This document shows positions 50,771 to 60,264 of a DNA stretch of 64,000 bases, piece by piece. A model generated the notes under the pieces. It did not search any database, had not been told where the DNA came from, and saw only the letters and a program-made list of their open reading frames with translations. The number at the start of each line of letters is the position of its first letter. Position 1 is the first letter of the stretch. The stretch comes from Mycobacterium parascrofulaceum ATCC BAA-614 (lineage in GTDB: Bacteria > Actinomycetota > Actinomycetes > Mycobacteriales > Mycobacteriaceae): assembly GCF_000164135.1 (NCBI RefSeq), contig NZ_GG770553.1, positions 920,532 to 984,531 on the forward strand. The letters are read 5' to 3'. The translations under genes and the position numbers were made by a program.

Positions 50771-52167
50771 TTCCGGTCGCCGGGATAGGTCGCGGCGGCC
50801 AGCTCGAGGATCTCGGCGCGGTCCGCCGCCAGGATGAACCCGCCCCGAATCGACGCATCGAGCGCGGCGGTGAAACGCCGCAGGTATTCGCTCATCCCGC
50901 CCGGGTAGAGCCGCCGCAAGGTGTCGTCATCGAAGAGTTCGCCGGAGCCGAAGAGCGAGGACATGATGCTCGCTTGGTCGCCGAGGCCCGAGGTGCGCGC
51001 GACCGGCACATCCACCCACGGGGTTCTGACGCCGCCCTGCGCCAGGCCGTTGGCGTCGGTAACGGGTTGGGGGCCTTCGGCATCGAGCACCAGCATCGGT
51101 GCGGCGCTGGGGGCCGGCTCGCCGGTGCGCACCCACGCGTCCAACGCGGCGATGGCGCCCTGCACGACGTAGTGGTGCTGGGGGGCGAAGTTGATGTGGT
51201 ACGAAAGATGTTGGCCCATAAGCATGTTGGTGGGCGCATAGGCGGCGACGATGTCCGCCAGCGGCGCCGAACCGCTGTCGATCGGCGCCACCTGGATGGT
51301 GTAGTTGTCGGCGTGCGCGGCGCCCGGAAGTTCCCAGACCCGCAGGAATTGGTTGTCCGGTTGCCTCGCGAAGTAATAGCCTTCCCGCGCGCCGCCGAAC
51401 AGGTCGGTCTCGGTGATCAGCGTCAGCAGCGGAACCCGCAGGTCGGGGCGGAAGGCGACGGGGTGCGGGGCGCCGGATTCGTCGAAAATGGAACTCCCGT
51501 CCAGCGGCGCGGCGGGGCCGAATCGCGAATGGACGAAGAAGCCGTCGTACGCCTCGGCCAGGGGGTCGACGGCGTTGACGTAGGTGGTGAGGAACATGGC
51601 CGATTGCGACTCGCCGAGCGCGACGACGTGCCGGGCGCGCAGGCCGCCCAGAACGCCGGCGCTTCTGATCAGGCCGCCGGCCTGGGAGAAGATGTCGTAA
51701 GCGAAGGCGTCGCCGGGGTGGCGCAGGGGCGCGTAGCGCGCCGGGTCCTGGCTTTTCAGCGACATGTCGACGCCGAGGATGCTCGCGCCGCCGTCCACCC
51801 CGACCCGCTGGGCCGAGACCGCGACGTAGGCGTAACCCGCACGCAGTATTTCCCGATGCGCCATCATCCATACGGCCGGCGCGTCGATGCCGCCGCTCAC
51901 ATTGAGCCACTCCACCAGGACGGTGCCGTTGAACCGCGCCCGGTCCGCCGGCGTCACTACGACGATCCGGGTGCGGTAATCCGCCGTGCCGCTGGGTTTT
52001 ACCTCCCACCGCCCGTCCGGCCCCAATTCTCCTAGCGGCGCGTAGCACGAGGCCGCGCCGGATACGAAGAATTCCTCGATGCGGTAGCCGAGGCCGGCGA
52101 GGTCGAAGGCGCCCAGCAGCAGCCGGGGCCGCCCGGGCACGGCTGCGACGTCGGGCGAGTCGGTCAC
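50767..52167 (-). CDS. Alpha/beta hydrolase domain protein (Abhydrolase_10 type)
   Basis: A 466-residue protein with the features of the large alpha/beta-hydrolase-domain family: early block GTVLVEWLNVSGGIDAP, YVAVSAQRVGVDG, nucleophile elbow ALGESQSAM with the Ser at about 218, and a His in WELPGAAHADNY. Usual length is about 450-500. No signal peptide is clear. The GTG start overlaps the sigG stop by four bases (GTGA), so it is translated after sigG from the same message. The substrate is unknown. Confidence 0.85.
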   Translation of the reverse strand: MTDSPDVAAVPGRPRLLLGAFDLAGLGYRIEEFFVSGAASCYAPLGELGPDGRWEVKPSGTADYRTRIVVVTPADRARFNGTVLVEWLNVSGGIDAPAVWMMAHREILRAGYAYVAVSAQRVGVDGGASILGVDMSLKSQDPARYAPLRHPGDAFAYDIFSQAGGLIRSAGVLGGLRARHVVALGESQSAMFLTTYVNAVDPLAEAYDGFFVHSRFGPAAPLDGSSIFDESGAPHPVAFRPDLRVPLLTLITETDLFGGAREGYYFARQPDNQFLRVWELPGAAHADNYTIQVAPIDSGSAPLADIVAAYAPTNMLMGQHLSYHINFAPQHHYVVQGAIAALDAWVRTGEPAPSAAPMLVLDAEGPQPVTDANGLAQGGVRTPWVDVPVARTSGLGDQASIMSSLFGSGELFDDDTLRRLYPGGMSEYLRRFTAALDASIRGGFILAADRAEILELAAATYPGDRN

Positions 52168-53171
52168 AGCGAACCGGGCAGTCCGAATTTCGCGAACAGC
52201 GCGTCGTCGAGGAAGGCCACCACGCGGGAAACGCCGTCGTCGCGCACGTCGAGCACGTGCAATTGGAAGGGCACGTGCCGGTCGCCCGCGCGCATGTACA
52301 TGGCCGCGCCGGGCTGGCCGTTGGCGACCAGCGGCAAGAGGCGCATGTCCCCGGGGTGCTCGGCGGGGCATTGCTGATGGATGAGGGTGACGATGTCCCG
52401 CGCCCCCCGGTACCAGCCCGCGTACGGCGGCATCTCCCAGATCGCCTCGGCGGTGAACAGCTCCACCAGGCGCTCGATGTCGTAGGCCTCGAAGGCGGCG
52501 ATGTAGCGTGCCAACAGGTCCCGTGCCTCCGGGGACTCCGGCGCGGCCAACCGGTCCCCGGCGTCGGCCCCGGCCGCGTCGAGTTGGGACCGGGCCCGCT
52601 GCAGCAGGCTGTTGACGGCGGTCGTGGTGGTCCCGATCGCGGCGGCCACCTCCGCCGCCTTCCACTGCAGCACGTCGCGCAGCAGCAGCACCGCCCGCTG
52701 CCGCGGCGAGAGGTGTTGCAGCGCAGCGACGAAAGCCAATCGCACCGACTCGCGCGACCCCACGATCACCGACGGGTCGGCGGGGTCGTTCGCCAGGTCC
52801 GGGAGCGGCTCCAGCCAGGGCACCTCGCGGCGTTCGACCAGCTCGGCGGTCGGGTCGGAGCTGGGTGCGCCCAGCCCGGTGGGCAGCGGACGGCGTTGCC
52901 GCCCCTCCAGGGCGCTCAGGCAGGTGTTGGTGGCGATCCGATGCAGCCACGTCCGCATCGAGGACTTGCCTTCGAAGCGGTCGTAGGCCCGCCACGCCCG
53001 CAGCAGCGTCTCCTGCACCAGATCCTCCGCGTCGTGCAACGACCCGGTCATCCGGTAACAGTGGGCCAGCAGTTCGCGACGGTACGGCTCGGCGTGCGCC
53101 GAAAAATCCTTGTCGACGCCGACCGCCGGGCCGGGGTCGGCGGTTGCGGCGTTTTGCGCGAGCAGCCCCAC
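52164..53171 (-). CDS. sigG: ECF sigma factor SigG with C-terminal SnoaL-like domain
   Basis: A 335-residue extracytoplasmic-function sigma factor. Region 2 is at about 25-95 (YRMTGSLHDAEDLVQETLLRAWRAYDRF, split by position), region 4 at about 140-195 (LSPRQRAVLLLRDVLQW, AIGTTTTAVNSLLQRAR), and a SnoaL-like domain follows (about 210-325; DLLARYIAAFEAYDIERLVELF and IWEMPPYAGWYRG). Such fused domains are thought to modulate the sigma factor instead of a separate anti-sigma. GTG 53171 is used; Rv0182c is annotated at 370 residues. It is divergent from the lipase at 53254 (82-base gap). Confidence 0.92.
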   Translation of the reverse strand: MGLLAQNAATADPGPAVGVDKDFSAHAEPYRRELLAHCYRMTGSLHDAEDLVQETLLRAWRAYDRFEGKSSMRTWLHRIATNTCLSALEGRQRRPLPTGLGAPSSDPTAELVERREVPWLEPLPDLANDPADPSVIVGSRESVRLAFVAALQHLSPRQRAVLLLRDVLQWKAAEVAAAIGTTTTAVNSLLQRARSQLDAAGADAGDRLAAPESPEARDLLARYIAAFEAYDIERLVELFTAEAIWEMPPYAGWYRGARDIVTLIHQQCPAEHPGDMRLLPLVANGQPGAAMYMRAGDRHVPFQLHVLDVRDDGVSRVVAFLDDALFAKFGLPGSL

Positions 53172-53244
53172 GATGGGAAAGCCTACGACAGTGTCTGGCC
53201 GGGCGACCCGTGCCGCCAGCCATTACGCTGCCCGTAATGACTAG

Positions 53245-54087
<843 letters not shown>

Positions 54088-54160
54088 CGGAGCGTGTCGG
54101 ATCGCTCCCGTAGTTTGGCGGACATGACCCGCGCCGTCGACGATGCGGAGCGGAGTACCG

Positions 54161-54172
54161 CCCGCTTGCGGG
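54161..54172. repeat. Short hairpin CCCGC-TT-GCGGG
   Basis: A 5-bp perfect stem with a two-base loop in the 115-base gap before the DUF2786 gene. It resembles the stronger dispersed hairpin at 16156 and is followed by GCGAAGCGACGAAGAGGAGCG, a purine-rich string also familiar from mycobacterial intergenic repeats. The end of that string provides the ribosome site of the next gene. Confidence 0.45.
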
Positions 54173-54202
54173 GGGGCGAAGCGACGAAGAGGAGCGGCGC
54201 AT

Positions 54203-54952
54203 ATGACCGACGACAAGATGCTGGCGCGCATCGCCGCGCTGTTGCGTCAGGCCGAGGGCACCGACAACGCACACGAGGCCGACGCCTTCATGAGCGCCGC
54301 CCAGCGGCTGGCGACGGCGGCCTCCATCGACTTGGCGGTGGCGCGCTCCCACGCGGCCAGCCGCTCGCCGGCGCAGGCCCCGACGCAGCGGACCATCACC
54401 ATCGGGTCCGCGGGCACCAGGGGGCTGCGGACCTATGTGCAGCTGTTCGTGGTGATCGCGATGGCCAACGACGTGCGCTGCGACGTGGCATCGAATTCGA
54501 CGTTCGTGTACGCCTACGGGTTCGCCGAGGACATCGACGCCACCCACGCCCTGTACGCCAGCCTGGTCGTCCAGATGGTGCGGGCGTCGGACGCCTACCT
54601 CGCCTCGGGCGCGCACCGGCCGACGCCGACCATCACCGCGCGGCTGAACTTCCAGCTGGCCTTCGGCGCCCGGGTCGGCCAACGCCTGTCCGAGGCCCGG
54701 GACGAGGCGCGGCGCGAGGCCACCAAGGACCGCCGGCGCCCGCCGGGAACCGCTATCGCCTTGCGCGACAAGGACGTCGAGCTGCACGACTATTACCGCA
54801 GCGCGTCCAAGGCGCGCGGCACGTATCAGGTCAGCCGCGCGACCGCCGGCTACTCGTCGGCGGCGCGGCGCGCGGGCGACCGGGCCGGCCGTCGGGCGCG
54901 GCTGGGCAGCAGCCCCGAACTGCCCGGCGCGCGGACCCCGCTGGGCCGGTGA
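54203..54952 (+). CDS. DUF2786 domain protein (Rv0184-like)
   Basis: A 249-residue protein. The N-terminal block MLARIAALLRQAEGTDNAHEADAFMSAAQRLA (split: about residues 6-37) is the DUF2786 domain, which resembles a small helical hairpin; the rest is helical with basic C-terminal parts (RAGRRARLG). The ATG at 54203 has GAGGAG upstream and gives exactly the length of Rv0184. The function is unknown. It is coupled to the next gene by a GTGA overlap, and this pair occurs widely together in Actinobacteria, so the two products may work as one system. Confidence 0.88.
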   Translation: MTDDKMLARIAALLRQAEGTDNAHEADAFMSAAQRLATAASIDLAVARSHAASRSPAQAPTQRTITIGSAGTRGLRTYVQLFVVIAMANDVRCDVASNSTFVYAYGFAEDIDATHALYASLVVQMVRASDAYLASGAHRPTPTITARLNFQLAFGARVGQRLSEARDEARREATKDRRRPPGTAIALRDKDVELHDYYRSASKARGTYQVSRATAGYSSAARRAGDRAGRRARLGSSPELPGARTPLGR

Positions 54953-55461
54953 CTCCGGGGCGATCCGCCACGAGGGACTCCCAGCGGGCCAAGGTCTACG
55001 CCGCCGAGGAGTTCGTCCGCACGTTGTTCGACCGCGCCGCCGAGCACGGGTCGCCCGCCGTCGACTTCTTCGGCGCGCAGCTCACGCTGCCGCCGGAGGG
55101 CAGATTCGGCTCGGTTTCGTCCGTGCAGCGCTATGTTGACGAGGTGCTTGCGTTGCCGGCGGTGCAACGGCGCTGGCCCGCCGTCCCGGCGCTGCGCGTG
55201 CGCCCGCGACGGGCGGCCACCGCGGCCCACTACGAATTCCGCGGCGGCGCTGGCGTTATCGCGGTTCCCGACCGCGACACCGCCGACTGGGCGCTGCGCG
55301 AACTGGTGGTGCTGCACGAAGTCGCGCACCACCTCTGCCAGGCCGAGCCGCCGCACGGACCGGAGTTCGTCGGGACGTTCTGCGAGTTGGCGGAGCTGGT
55401 GATGGGGCCCGAGGTCGGGCATGTGCTGCGTGTCGTATACGCCAAAGAGGGTGTGCGATGA
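54949..55461 (+). CDS. Putative zinc metallohydrolase (Rv0185-like)
   Basis: A 170-residue protein with a HExxH zinc-protease motif, HEVAHH (His123, Glu124, His127), followed by HGPEF, which may give the third ligand. It belongs to the small actinobacterial family known as TIGR04338 that accompanies DUF2786 proteins. The activity has not been shown as far as I know. GTG 54949 overlaps the previous stop, and its own stop overlaps the bglS start (ATGA), so the three genes are translated together. Confidence 0.85.
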   Translation: MTPGRSATRDSQRAKVYAAEEFVRTLFDRAAEHGSPAVDFFGAQLTLPPEGRFGSVSSVQRYVDEVLALPAVQRRWPAVPALRVRPRRAATAAHYEFRGGAGVIAVPDRDTADWALRELVVLHEVAHHLCQAEPPHGPEFVGTFCELAELVMGPEVGHVLRVVYAKEGVR

Positions 55462-57587
55462 GCTCGTTCGGCGAGGACGCCGACGCCCGGGCGCGCGAGG
55501 TCGAGGCCCGGATGACCGACGACGAGCGGTTCTCGCTGCTGGTCGGGGTGATGGGTGCCGGTGAGATGTGGCCGGTGCGCGACGAGCGCATCCCGCCGGA
55601 CGTCCCGATGAGCGCCGGCTACGTGCCGGGCGTCCCGCGGCTGGGCATCCCGGCGCTGCTGATGAGCGACGCCGGCCTGGGCGTGACCAACCCCGGCTAC
55701 CGTCCGGGCGACACCGCCACCGCGCTGCCCGCCGGGCTCGCGCTGGCCGCGACCTTCAACCCGTCCCTCGCCCGCGCCGCCGGTGAGGTGATCGGCCGCG
55801 AGGCCCGCAGCCGTGGGTTCAACGTGCAGCTCGCCGGCGCGATGAACCTCGCGCGCGACCCGCGCAACGGCCGCAACTTCGAATACCTTTCCGAGGACCC
55901 GCTTTTGACCGCGACCATCGCCGCGGAGTCCATCGACGGCATCCAGCGCCAACGCGTGATCTCGACGGTCAAGCACTTCTCGCTCAACTGCAACGAGACC
56001 AATCGGCATTTCCTGGACGCGGTCATCGACCCCGACGCGCACCGCGAATCCGACCTGCTGGCCTTCGAGATGGCCATCGAGCGCTCGCGGCCGGGTGCGG
56101 TGATGACCGCCTACAACAAAGTCAACGGCACCTACGCGGCCGCCAACGACGTCCTGATCAATCGGGTGCTCAAGGGCGCGTGGGGGTTCCGGGGCTGGGT
56201 CATGTCCGACTGGGGGGCCACGCCGTCCTGGGAGTGCGCGCTGGGCGGGCTGGACCAGGAGTGCGGGGCGCAACTCGACGCGCTGCTGTGGCAGTCGGAG
56301 CCGTTCGGTGCGCGCCTGCGGGCCGCGCGCGCGGACGGCAGCCTCACCGGCGAGCGCCTCTCGGACATGGTCACGCGCATCCTGCGGTCGATGTTCGCGG
56401 TCGGCATCGACCGGGCCGAAGCGGCCCCGGAGCCGGACATGGCCGCGCACAACGAGATCGCGTTGCGGATCGCCCGGCAGGGGATCGTGCTGTTGACCAA
56501 CCGTGGCCTGCTGCCGCTGGCGCCGGAGTCGACCGCCCGGATCGCCGTCATCGGCGGGCACGCGCACGTCGGGGTGCCGGCCGGCTACGGCTCGAGCGCC
56601 GTCGTCCCGCCGGGCGGTTACGCGGCCGTGATACCGATCGGCGGCTCGGGGCTGGAGGCGGGGCTGCGCAAGCTGCACCTGTTGCCGTCGAGCCCGCTCG
56701 ACGAGCTGCGCAAGCAATTCCCGCACGCCCACATCGAATTCGACCCTGGCATCAGCCCCGCGGAGGCGGTGCTGGCGGCGCGGCGCGCCGACGTCGCGAT
56801 CGTGTTCGCGATCCGCGCCGAAGGGGAGGGCTTCGACATCGCCGACCTGTCGCTGCCCTGGGGGCAGGACGCCCTGATCGCCGCGGTGTCCGCCGCCAAC
56901 GCCAACACCGTGGTGGTGCTCGAAACCGGCAATCCGGTGACCATGCCCTGGCGGGACTCGGTCCGGGCCATCGTGCAGGCCTGGTATCCGGGGCAGGCCG
57001 GCGGCCGGGCGATCGCGGAAGTCCTTGCCGGCCGGTGCAATCCGTCGGGACGGCTGCCGATCAGCTTCCCGGTCGACTTACGCCAGACGCCGCGACCCGA
57101 GTTGCCCGGGTTCGGCGCCCCGTGGGGCGAGCCGACGACGATCGACTACGCCGAGGGATCCGATGTCGGCTACCGCTGGTTCGCCGCCACCGGGCAGGAC
57201 CCCATGTTCGCCTTCGGTCATGGCCTGTCCTACACCAAGTTCGACTACCGCGACCTGACGGTCAGCGGCGGGGACACGGTGAGAGCCAGCTTCGACGTCG
57301 TCAACGTCGGTGACCGCGCCGGGGCCGACGTCCCCCAGCTCTATCTGACGGGAGCCCCCGACGGCCGACGCCTGCGGCTGCTCGGATTCGAGCGGGTCGA
57401 GCTGGAGCCCGGCGCCACCCGTCGCGTGACCACCGAGGCGGATCCACGCCTGCTCGCCCGCTACGACGGCGGCGTGCGAGCCTGGCGCATCGCCGCGGGG
57501 AACCACCTGCTGGCGGTCGGCACGTCGGCGGTCACGCCACGGCTGACGGCGACGGCAGACCTCGCCGGCCGTACGTTCGGGCGCTGA
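55458..57587 (+). CDS. bglS: Beta-glucosidase, glycoside hydrolase family 3
   Basis: A 709-residue GH3 enzyme. The N-terminal barrel holds GVPRLGIPALLMSDAGLGV, ARDPRNGRNFEYLSEDPLL and STVKHFSLN, with the nucleophile Asp251 in GWVMSDWG. The second alpha/beta sandwich (about 340-560) has YPGQAGGRAIAEVLAG, and a C-terminal fibronectin-III-like domain (about 600-700; SFDVVNVGDRAGADVPQLYL) closes it. No signal peptide is visible. It would remove beta-linked glucose from glucosides. It corresponds to Rv0186 (691 residues). Confidence 0.93.
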   Translation: MSSFGEDADARAREVEARMTDDERFSLLVGVMGAGEMWPVRDERIPPDVPMSAGYVPGVPRLGIPALLMSDAGLGVTNPGYRPGDTATALPAGLALAATFNPSLARAAGEVIGREARSRGFNVQLAGAMNLARDPRNGRNFEYLSEDPLLTATIAAESIDGIQRQRVISTVKHFSLNCNETNRHFLDAVIDPDAHRESDLLAFEMAIERSRPGAVMTAYNKVNGTYAAANDVLINRVLKGAWGFRGWVMSDWGATPSWECALGGLDQECGAQLDALLWQSEPFGARLRAARADGSLTGERLSDMVTRILRSMFAVGIDRAEAAPEPDMAAHNEIALRIARQGIVLLTNRGLLPLAPESTARIAVIGGHAHVGVPAGYGSSAVVPPGGYAAVIPIGGSGLEAGLRKLHLLPSSPLDELRKQFPHAHIEFDPGISPAEAVLAARRADVAIVFAIRAEGEGFDIADLSLPWGQDALIAAVSAANANTVVVLETGNPVTMPWRDSVRAIVQAWYPGQAGGRAIAEVLAGRCNPSGRLPISFPVDLRQTPRPELPGFGAPWGEPTTIDYAEGSDVGYRWFAATGQDPMFAFGHGLSYTKFDYRDLTVSGGDTVRASFDVVNVGDRAGADVPQLYLTGAPDGRRLRLLGFERVELEPGATRRVTTEADPRLLARYDGGVRAWRIAAGNHLLAVGTSAVTPRLTATADLAGRTFGR

Positions 57588-57705
57588 TCCGCGCCGGCCG
57601 CGCCGAGCGTGCGTTCACGGCTTCGAGCGGGCGCACGGGAGATGGAGTTCCCCGGCACGTCGCCGCCCTGGATGCGCACACTCGACGCGGGCCTCGGCGC
57701 GCGGA

Positions 57706-57852
57706 CTACTTGACCGGGGTCAGCTCGTCGCCGCAGGTGCAGCGGTACGGCTCACCCGCACCCGAGCAGTGGCAGGGCACCTCGATGCGGACGCGGCACC
57801 CGCAGCCCTCGTGGCCACAGGTCAGCTCCGTGCCTGCTTCATAATTTGCCAT
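57706..57852 (-). CDS. mymT: Copper-binding metallothionein MymT
   Basis: A 48-residue Cys-rich protein starting [19 protein letters not shown]. It has seven Cys (12, 17, 19, 27, 29, 38, 40) in the pattern CxxxxCxC, CHC and CTC, as in the M. tuberculosis metallothionein MymT (53 residues), which binds several Cu(I) ions and protects against copper. The last residues GDELTPVK also match. An in-frame GTG three codons upstream has the better ribosome site (GAGAGAA), so 51 residues are possible. A RicR-type operator lies 63 bases upstream. Confidence 0.93.
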   Translation of the reverse strand: MANYEAGTELTCGHEGCGCRVRIEVPCHCSGAGEPYRCTCGDELTPVK

Positions 57853-57911
57853 TTCACTCACCCATTTCTCTCGTGTGGACGCTTACCTCTGTGATCGACC
57901 ACGGCCCCGAC

Positions 57912-57931
57912 TATATACCCCCCATGGGTAT
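57912..57931. promoter_or_regulatory. RicR-type copper operator with overlapping -10 of mymT
   Basis: ATACCC-N5-GGGTAT lies at 57915-57931, the palindrome known for CsoR/RicR repressors. On the minus strand a -10-like TATATA (57912-57917) overlaps one arm and faces mymT. Binding of apo-RicR would block transcription and copper would release it. The same palindrome with the same spacer length precedes ricR at 62025. Confidence 0.85.
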
Positions 57932-58010
57932 CTGGTAAACGGCCGTGACCCGATCGATACCGATCGGACCGTCACCGCCGGTCCGGGCGCGCGCGGCTAG
58001 CGTTGCTGTC

Positions 58011-58667
58011 ATGACCCGGAAACCAACACCGCACGACGTCGACAATTTCCTGGACACCACGGTGATCGGCGACGATCCGGTCCTGAGCGCGGCGGTGCGG
58101 GCGAGCGACGCGGCCGGACTGCCGCGGATCGCCGTGTCGGCCCAGCAGGGCAAGTTTTTGAGCCTGCTGGCCGGCGCCATCCAGGCGCACCGCGTCCTCG
58201 AGATCGGCACGCTCGGCGGCTTCAGCACCATCTGGCTGGCCCGCGGCGCCGGCCCCCGGGGCCGGGTGGTGACGCTGGAGTACGAACCCAAGCACGCCGA
58301 GGTCGCGCGGACCAACCTGGACCGGGCGGGCCTGACCGACCGGGTGGAGGTGATCGTCGGCGCCGCGCTGGACACGTTGCCGACGCTGGGCGGCGCCCCC
58401 TTCGACATGGTGTTCATCGACGCCGACAAGGAGAACTACGCCGCCTACCTGGGATGGGCGGTCCGGCTGGCCCGGCCCGGAGCGCTCATCGTGGCGGACA
58501 ACGTGATTCGTGAAGGGCAGGTTCTCGATCCGCGCGACGATGCCCAGGCGCGGGCGGTGCGCCAGACATTGCAGCTGATGGGTGAGCACCCGCGCCTGGA
58601 CACGGCCGTCATCCAAACCGTCGGGGCCAAGCGCTGGGATGGCTTCGCGCTGGCGCTGGTGCGCTAG
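58011..58667 (+). CDS. SAM-dependent O-methyltransferase (Rv0187-like)
   Basis: A 218-residue class I methyltransferase of the catechol/caffeoyl-CoA O-methyltransferase type. SAM motif I is VLEIGTLGGFST (about 62-73), and the metal-binding Asp lies in FIDADKENY with a second acidic residue in VADNVI. It would methylate a catechol-like hydroxyl with Mg or another divalent ion. The ATG at 58011 fits the start of Rv0187 (220 residues); the open frame upstream crosses the copper operator and is not used. It is divergent from mymT with a 158-base gap. Confidence 0.9.
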   Translation: MTRKPTPHDVDNFLDTTVIGDDPVLSAAVRASDAAGLPRIAVSAQQGKFLSLLAGAIQAHRVLEIGTLGGFSTIWLARGAGPRGRVVTLEYEPKHAEVARTNLDRAGLTDRVEVIVGAALDTLPTLGGAPFDMVFIDADKENYAAYLGWAVRLARPGALIVADNVIREGQVLDPRDDAQARAVRQTLQLMGEHPRLDTAVIQTVGAKRWDGFALALVR

Positions 58668-58673
58668 CGTCCC

Positions 58674-59657
58674 TCAGCGCGGGCTGAGGTCGGCGACCGC
58701 CCGCGCGGCGGAGGTGAGCTCGCCGATTCGCAGCGCGGTTTCGCCGGCGTACAGCGCCGCCCGGTCGACCCAGGCGTCCGGGGTGGCGGCGAGCGGCGCG
58801 AGCGGCGTGAACAGCGGGCGTGCCGGCGACTGCAGGCGCAGCAACGCGCCGGCGTCGAAGTAGCCCAGGGCGGCCATCGGTCGGCTCGCAGCGCTGATGG
58901 CGGCGGGCAGGGCCTTCGCGCAGCCGTCGGGACGGCACCAGCGCCGGGTCGCGGCGTTGGGCACGACGCGGTGCCGCAGCGGCCAGCTGAGGCCGAACAG
59001 GTTCGTCTCGATCGTCTTGTCCGCCTTGGCGACTCGCCGCTGATACTCCCGGTTGGCATTGGCCTCGTGCGTCATCAGGAACCGCGTGCCGGCGACGACG
59101 CCCGTGGCGCCGGCCGCCAGGGCGGCGCGGGTGTCGGCGCTGTCGGCGATGCCGCCGGCCAGCAACACCGGCCGCCCGCCGGCCGCGGCCAGCGCCCGCG
59201 GCAGGAATTGCAGCGCCGGCATGGTGCCGACGAGGTGGCCGCCGGCCTCGCGGCCCTGCGCGATCAATCCGTCGGCGCCCCAACGGATAGCGGCGCTGGC
59301 CTGCGCCGCGGTGCCGACCATCACGAAGACGAAGATGCCGGCTTCGCGAAGGTGCTGCACGAGCCCCCGCTTCTCGCCGAACGCGAGCACGACGCAGTCG
59401 ACCCCGGCATCCACGCACACCGCGACGTGCGCGCGATGCACGAAGGGCAGCAACAGGTTTACCGCGACCGCGCGATCCGGCGCCCGCTCGCGCACCCGAT
59501 CGACCGACGCGCGCAGCTGCTTAGGCGTGGCGAGGCCGAGGGTGCCCAGGCCGCCCGCCGCCGCGACCGCGGCCGCCAGTTCCGCGCCGGCCAGGCCGCC
59601 GCCCATGCCCGCCTGCGCCACCGGAACGTCGAGGCGCAGCCGGTCCGCGATGTCCAC
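58674..59657 (-). CDS. Nitronate monooxygenase-like flavoprotein
   Basis: A 327-residue FMN-binding TIM barrel of the nitronate monooxygenase/2-nitropropane dioxygenase family. Typical blocks are PVAQAGMGGGLAGAELAAAV at the start, AQGREAGGH (about 136-144) with the conserved His, LLAGGIADSADTRAALAAGATGVVAGTRF (split by position, 165-193) for FMN phosphate. The true substrates of mycobacterial members are mostly unknown. It is convergent with the methyltransferase (six-base gap) and I do not recall it at this place in M. tuberculosis. Confidence 0.87.
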   Translation of the reverse strand: MDIADRLRLDVPVAQAGMGGGLAGAELAAAVAAAGGLGTLGLATPKQLRASVDRVRERAPDRAVAVNLLLPFVHRAHVAVCVDAGVDCVVLAFGEKRGLVQHLREAGIFVFVMVGTAAQASAAIRWGADGLIAQGREAGGHLVGTMPALQFLPRALAAAGGRPVLLAGGIADSADTRAALAAGATGVVAGTRFLMTHEANANREYQRRVAKADKTIETNLFGLSWPLRHRVVPNAATRRWCRPDGCAKALPAAISAASRPMAALGYFDAGALLRLQSPARPLFTPLAPLAATPDAWVDRAALYAGETALRIGELTSAARAVADLSPR

Positions 59658-59789
59658 GTCTTACGACGCTACGCGGCCGGTCGAATTGGTTGGTGATCGG
59701 GCGTAATCTTGATCACAGATGGATGGGTGCAGTGAAGCTCACACTGCTTGTCACACAACGGGCTTGCTGCATAACAGAAAGGTCACAAA

Positions 59790-60230
59790 ATGAGTACAGT
59801 CCATTCATCAATCGATCACCACCCGGACTTGTTGGCCCTGCGCGCGAGCTACGACCGCGCCGCCGAGTCGATGAGTGCGCACGTCACCTTCGGGCTGGCG
59901 CTGCTGACCGGCCTGTATGTGGCCGCGTCGCCGTGGATGGTGGGATTCAGCGGGACGGGATCGCTCGCCACGTCCGACCTGATCGTCGGGATCGGGGCCG
60001 CGTTCCTGGCTTACGGGTTCGCGACCGCGCTCGACCGCGCCCACGGCCTGACCTGGACGATGCCGGTGCTCGGCGTGTGGGCCATCGTCTCGCTGTGGAT
60101 CCTGCCCGGCGTTCACCTGACCGCGGGCACGATGTGGTCCAACGTCGTCGCGGGCGCACTGCTGACGGTGTTGGGGCTCAACGCCACCTACTTCGGCAGG
60201 CGCACACGCGCGCAGGCCGCCCACGCATAA
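59790..60230 (+). CDS. SPW-repeat membrane protein (Rv0188-like)
   Basis: A 146-residue protein with four membrane helices (about 29-50, 60-80, 88-108, 112-134). The motif GLYVAASPWMVGFSG and the related VSLWILPGV are the marks of SPW-repeat proteins, small vitamin-K-reductase-like membrane proteins of unknown function. Position and length agree with Rv0188 (143). The ATG has GAAAGG upstream. The 132-base gap before it holds TTGTCA (59748) and a weak ATAACA 17 bases later as a possible promoter. Confidence 0.87.
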   Translation: MSTVHSSIDHHPDLLALRASYDRAAESMSAHVTFGLALLTGLYVAASPWMVGFSGTGSLATSDLIVGIGAAFLAYGFATALDRAHGLTWTMPVLGVWAIVSLWILPGVHLTAGTMWSNVVAGALLTVLGLNATYFGRRTRAQAAHA

Positions 60231-60264
60231 CGTCCGAATCCGTTGAGGCAGGCGGCGATCGGGC

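Noticed and set aside
57608..57637. CGTGCG...CGCACG as a terminator between bglS and mymT.
   Set aside because: Only six pairs with an 18-base loop; kept only as a degenerate relative of the repeat at 7221.
57945..58010. An upstream start of the O-methyltransferase.
   Set aside because: It adds 22 residues not found in the family, and ATG 58011 aligns with the known start.
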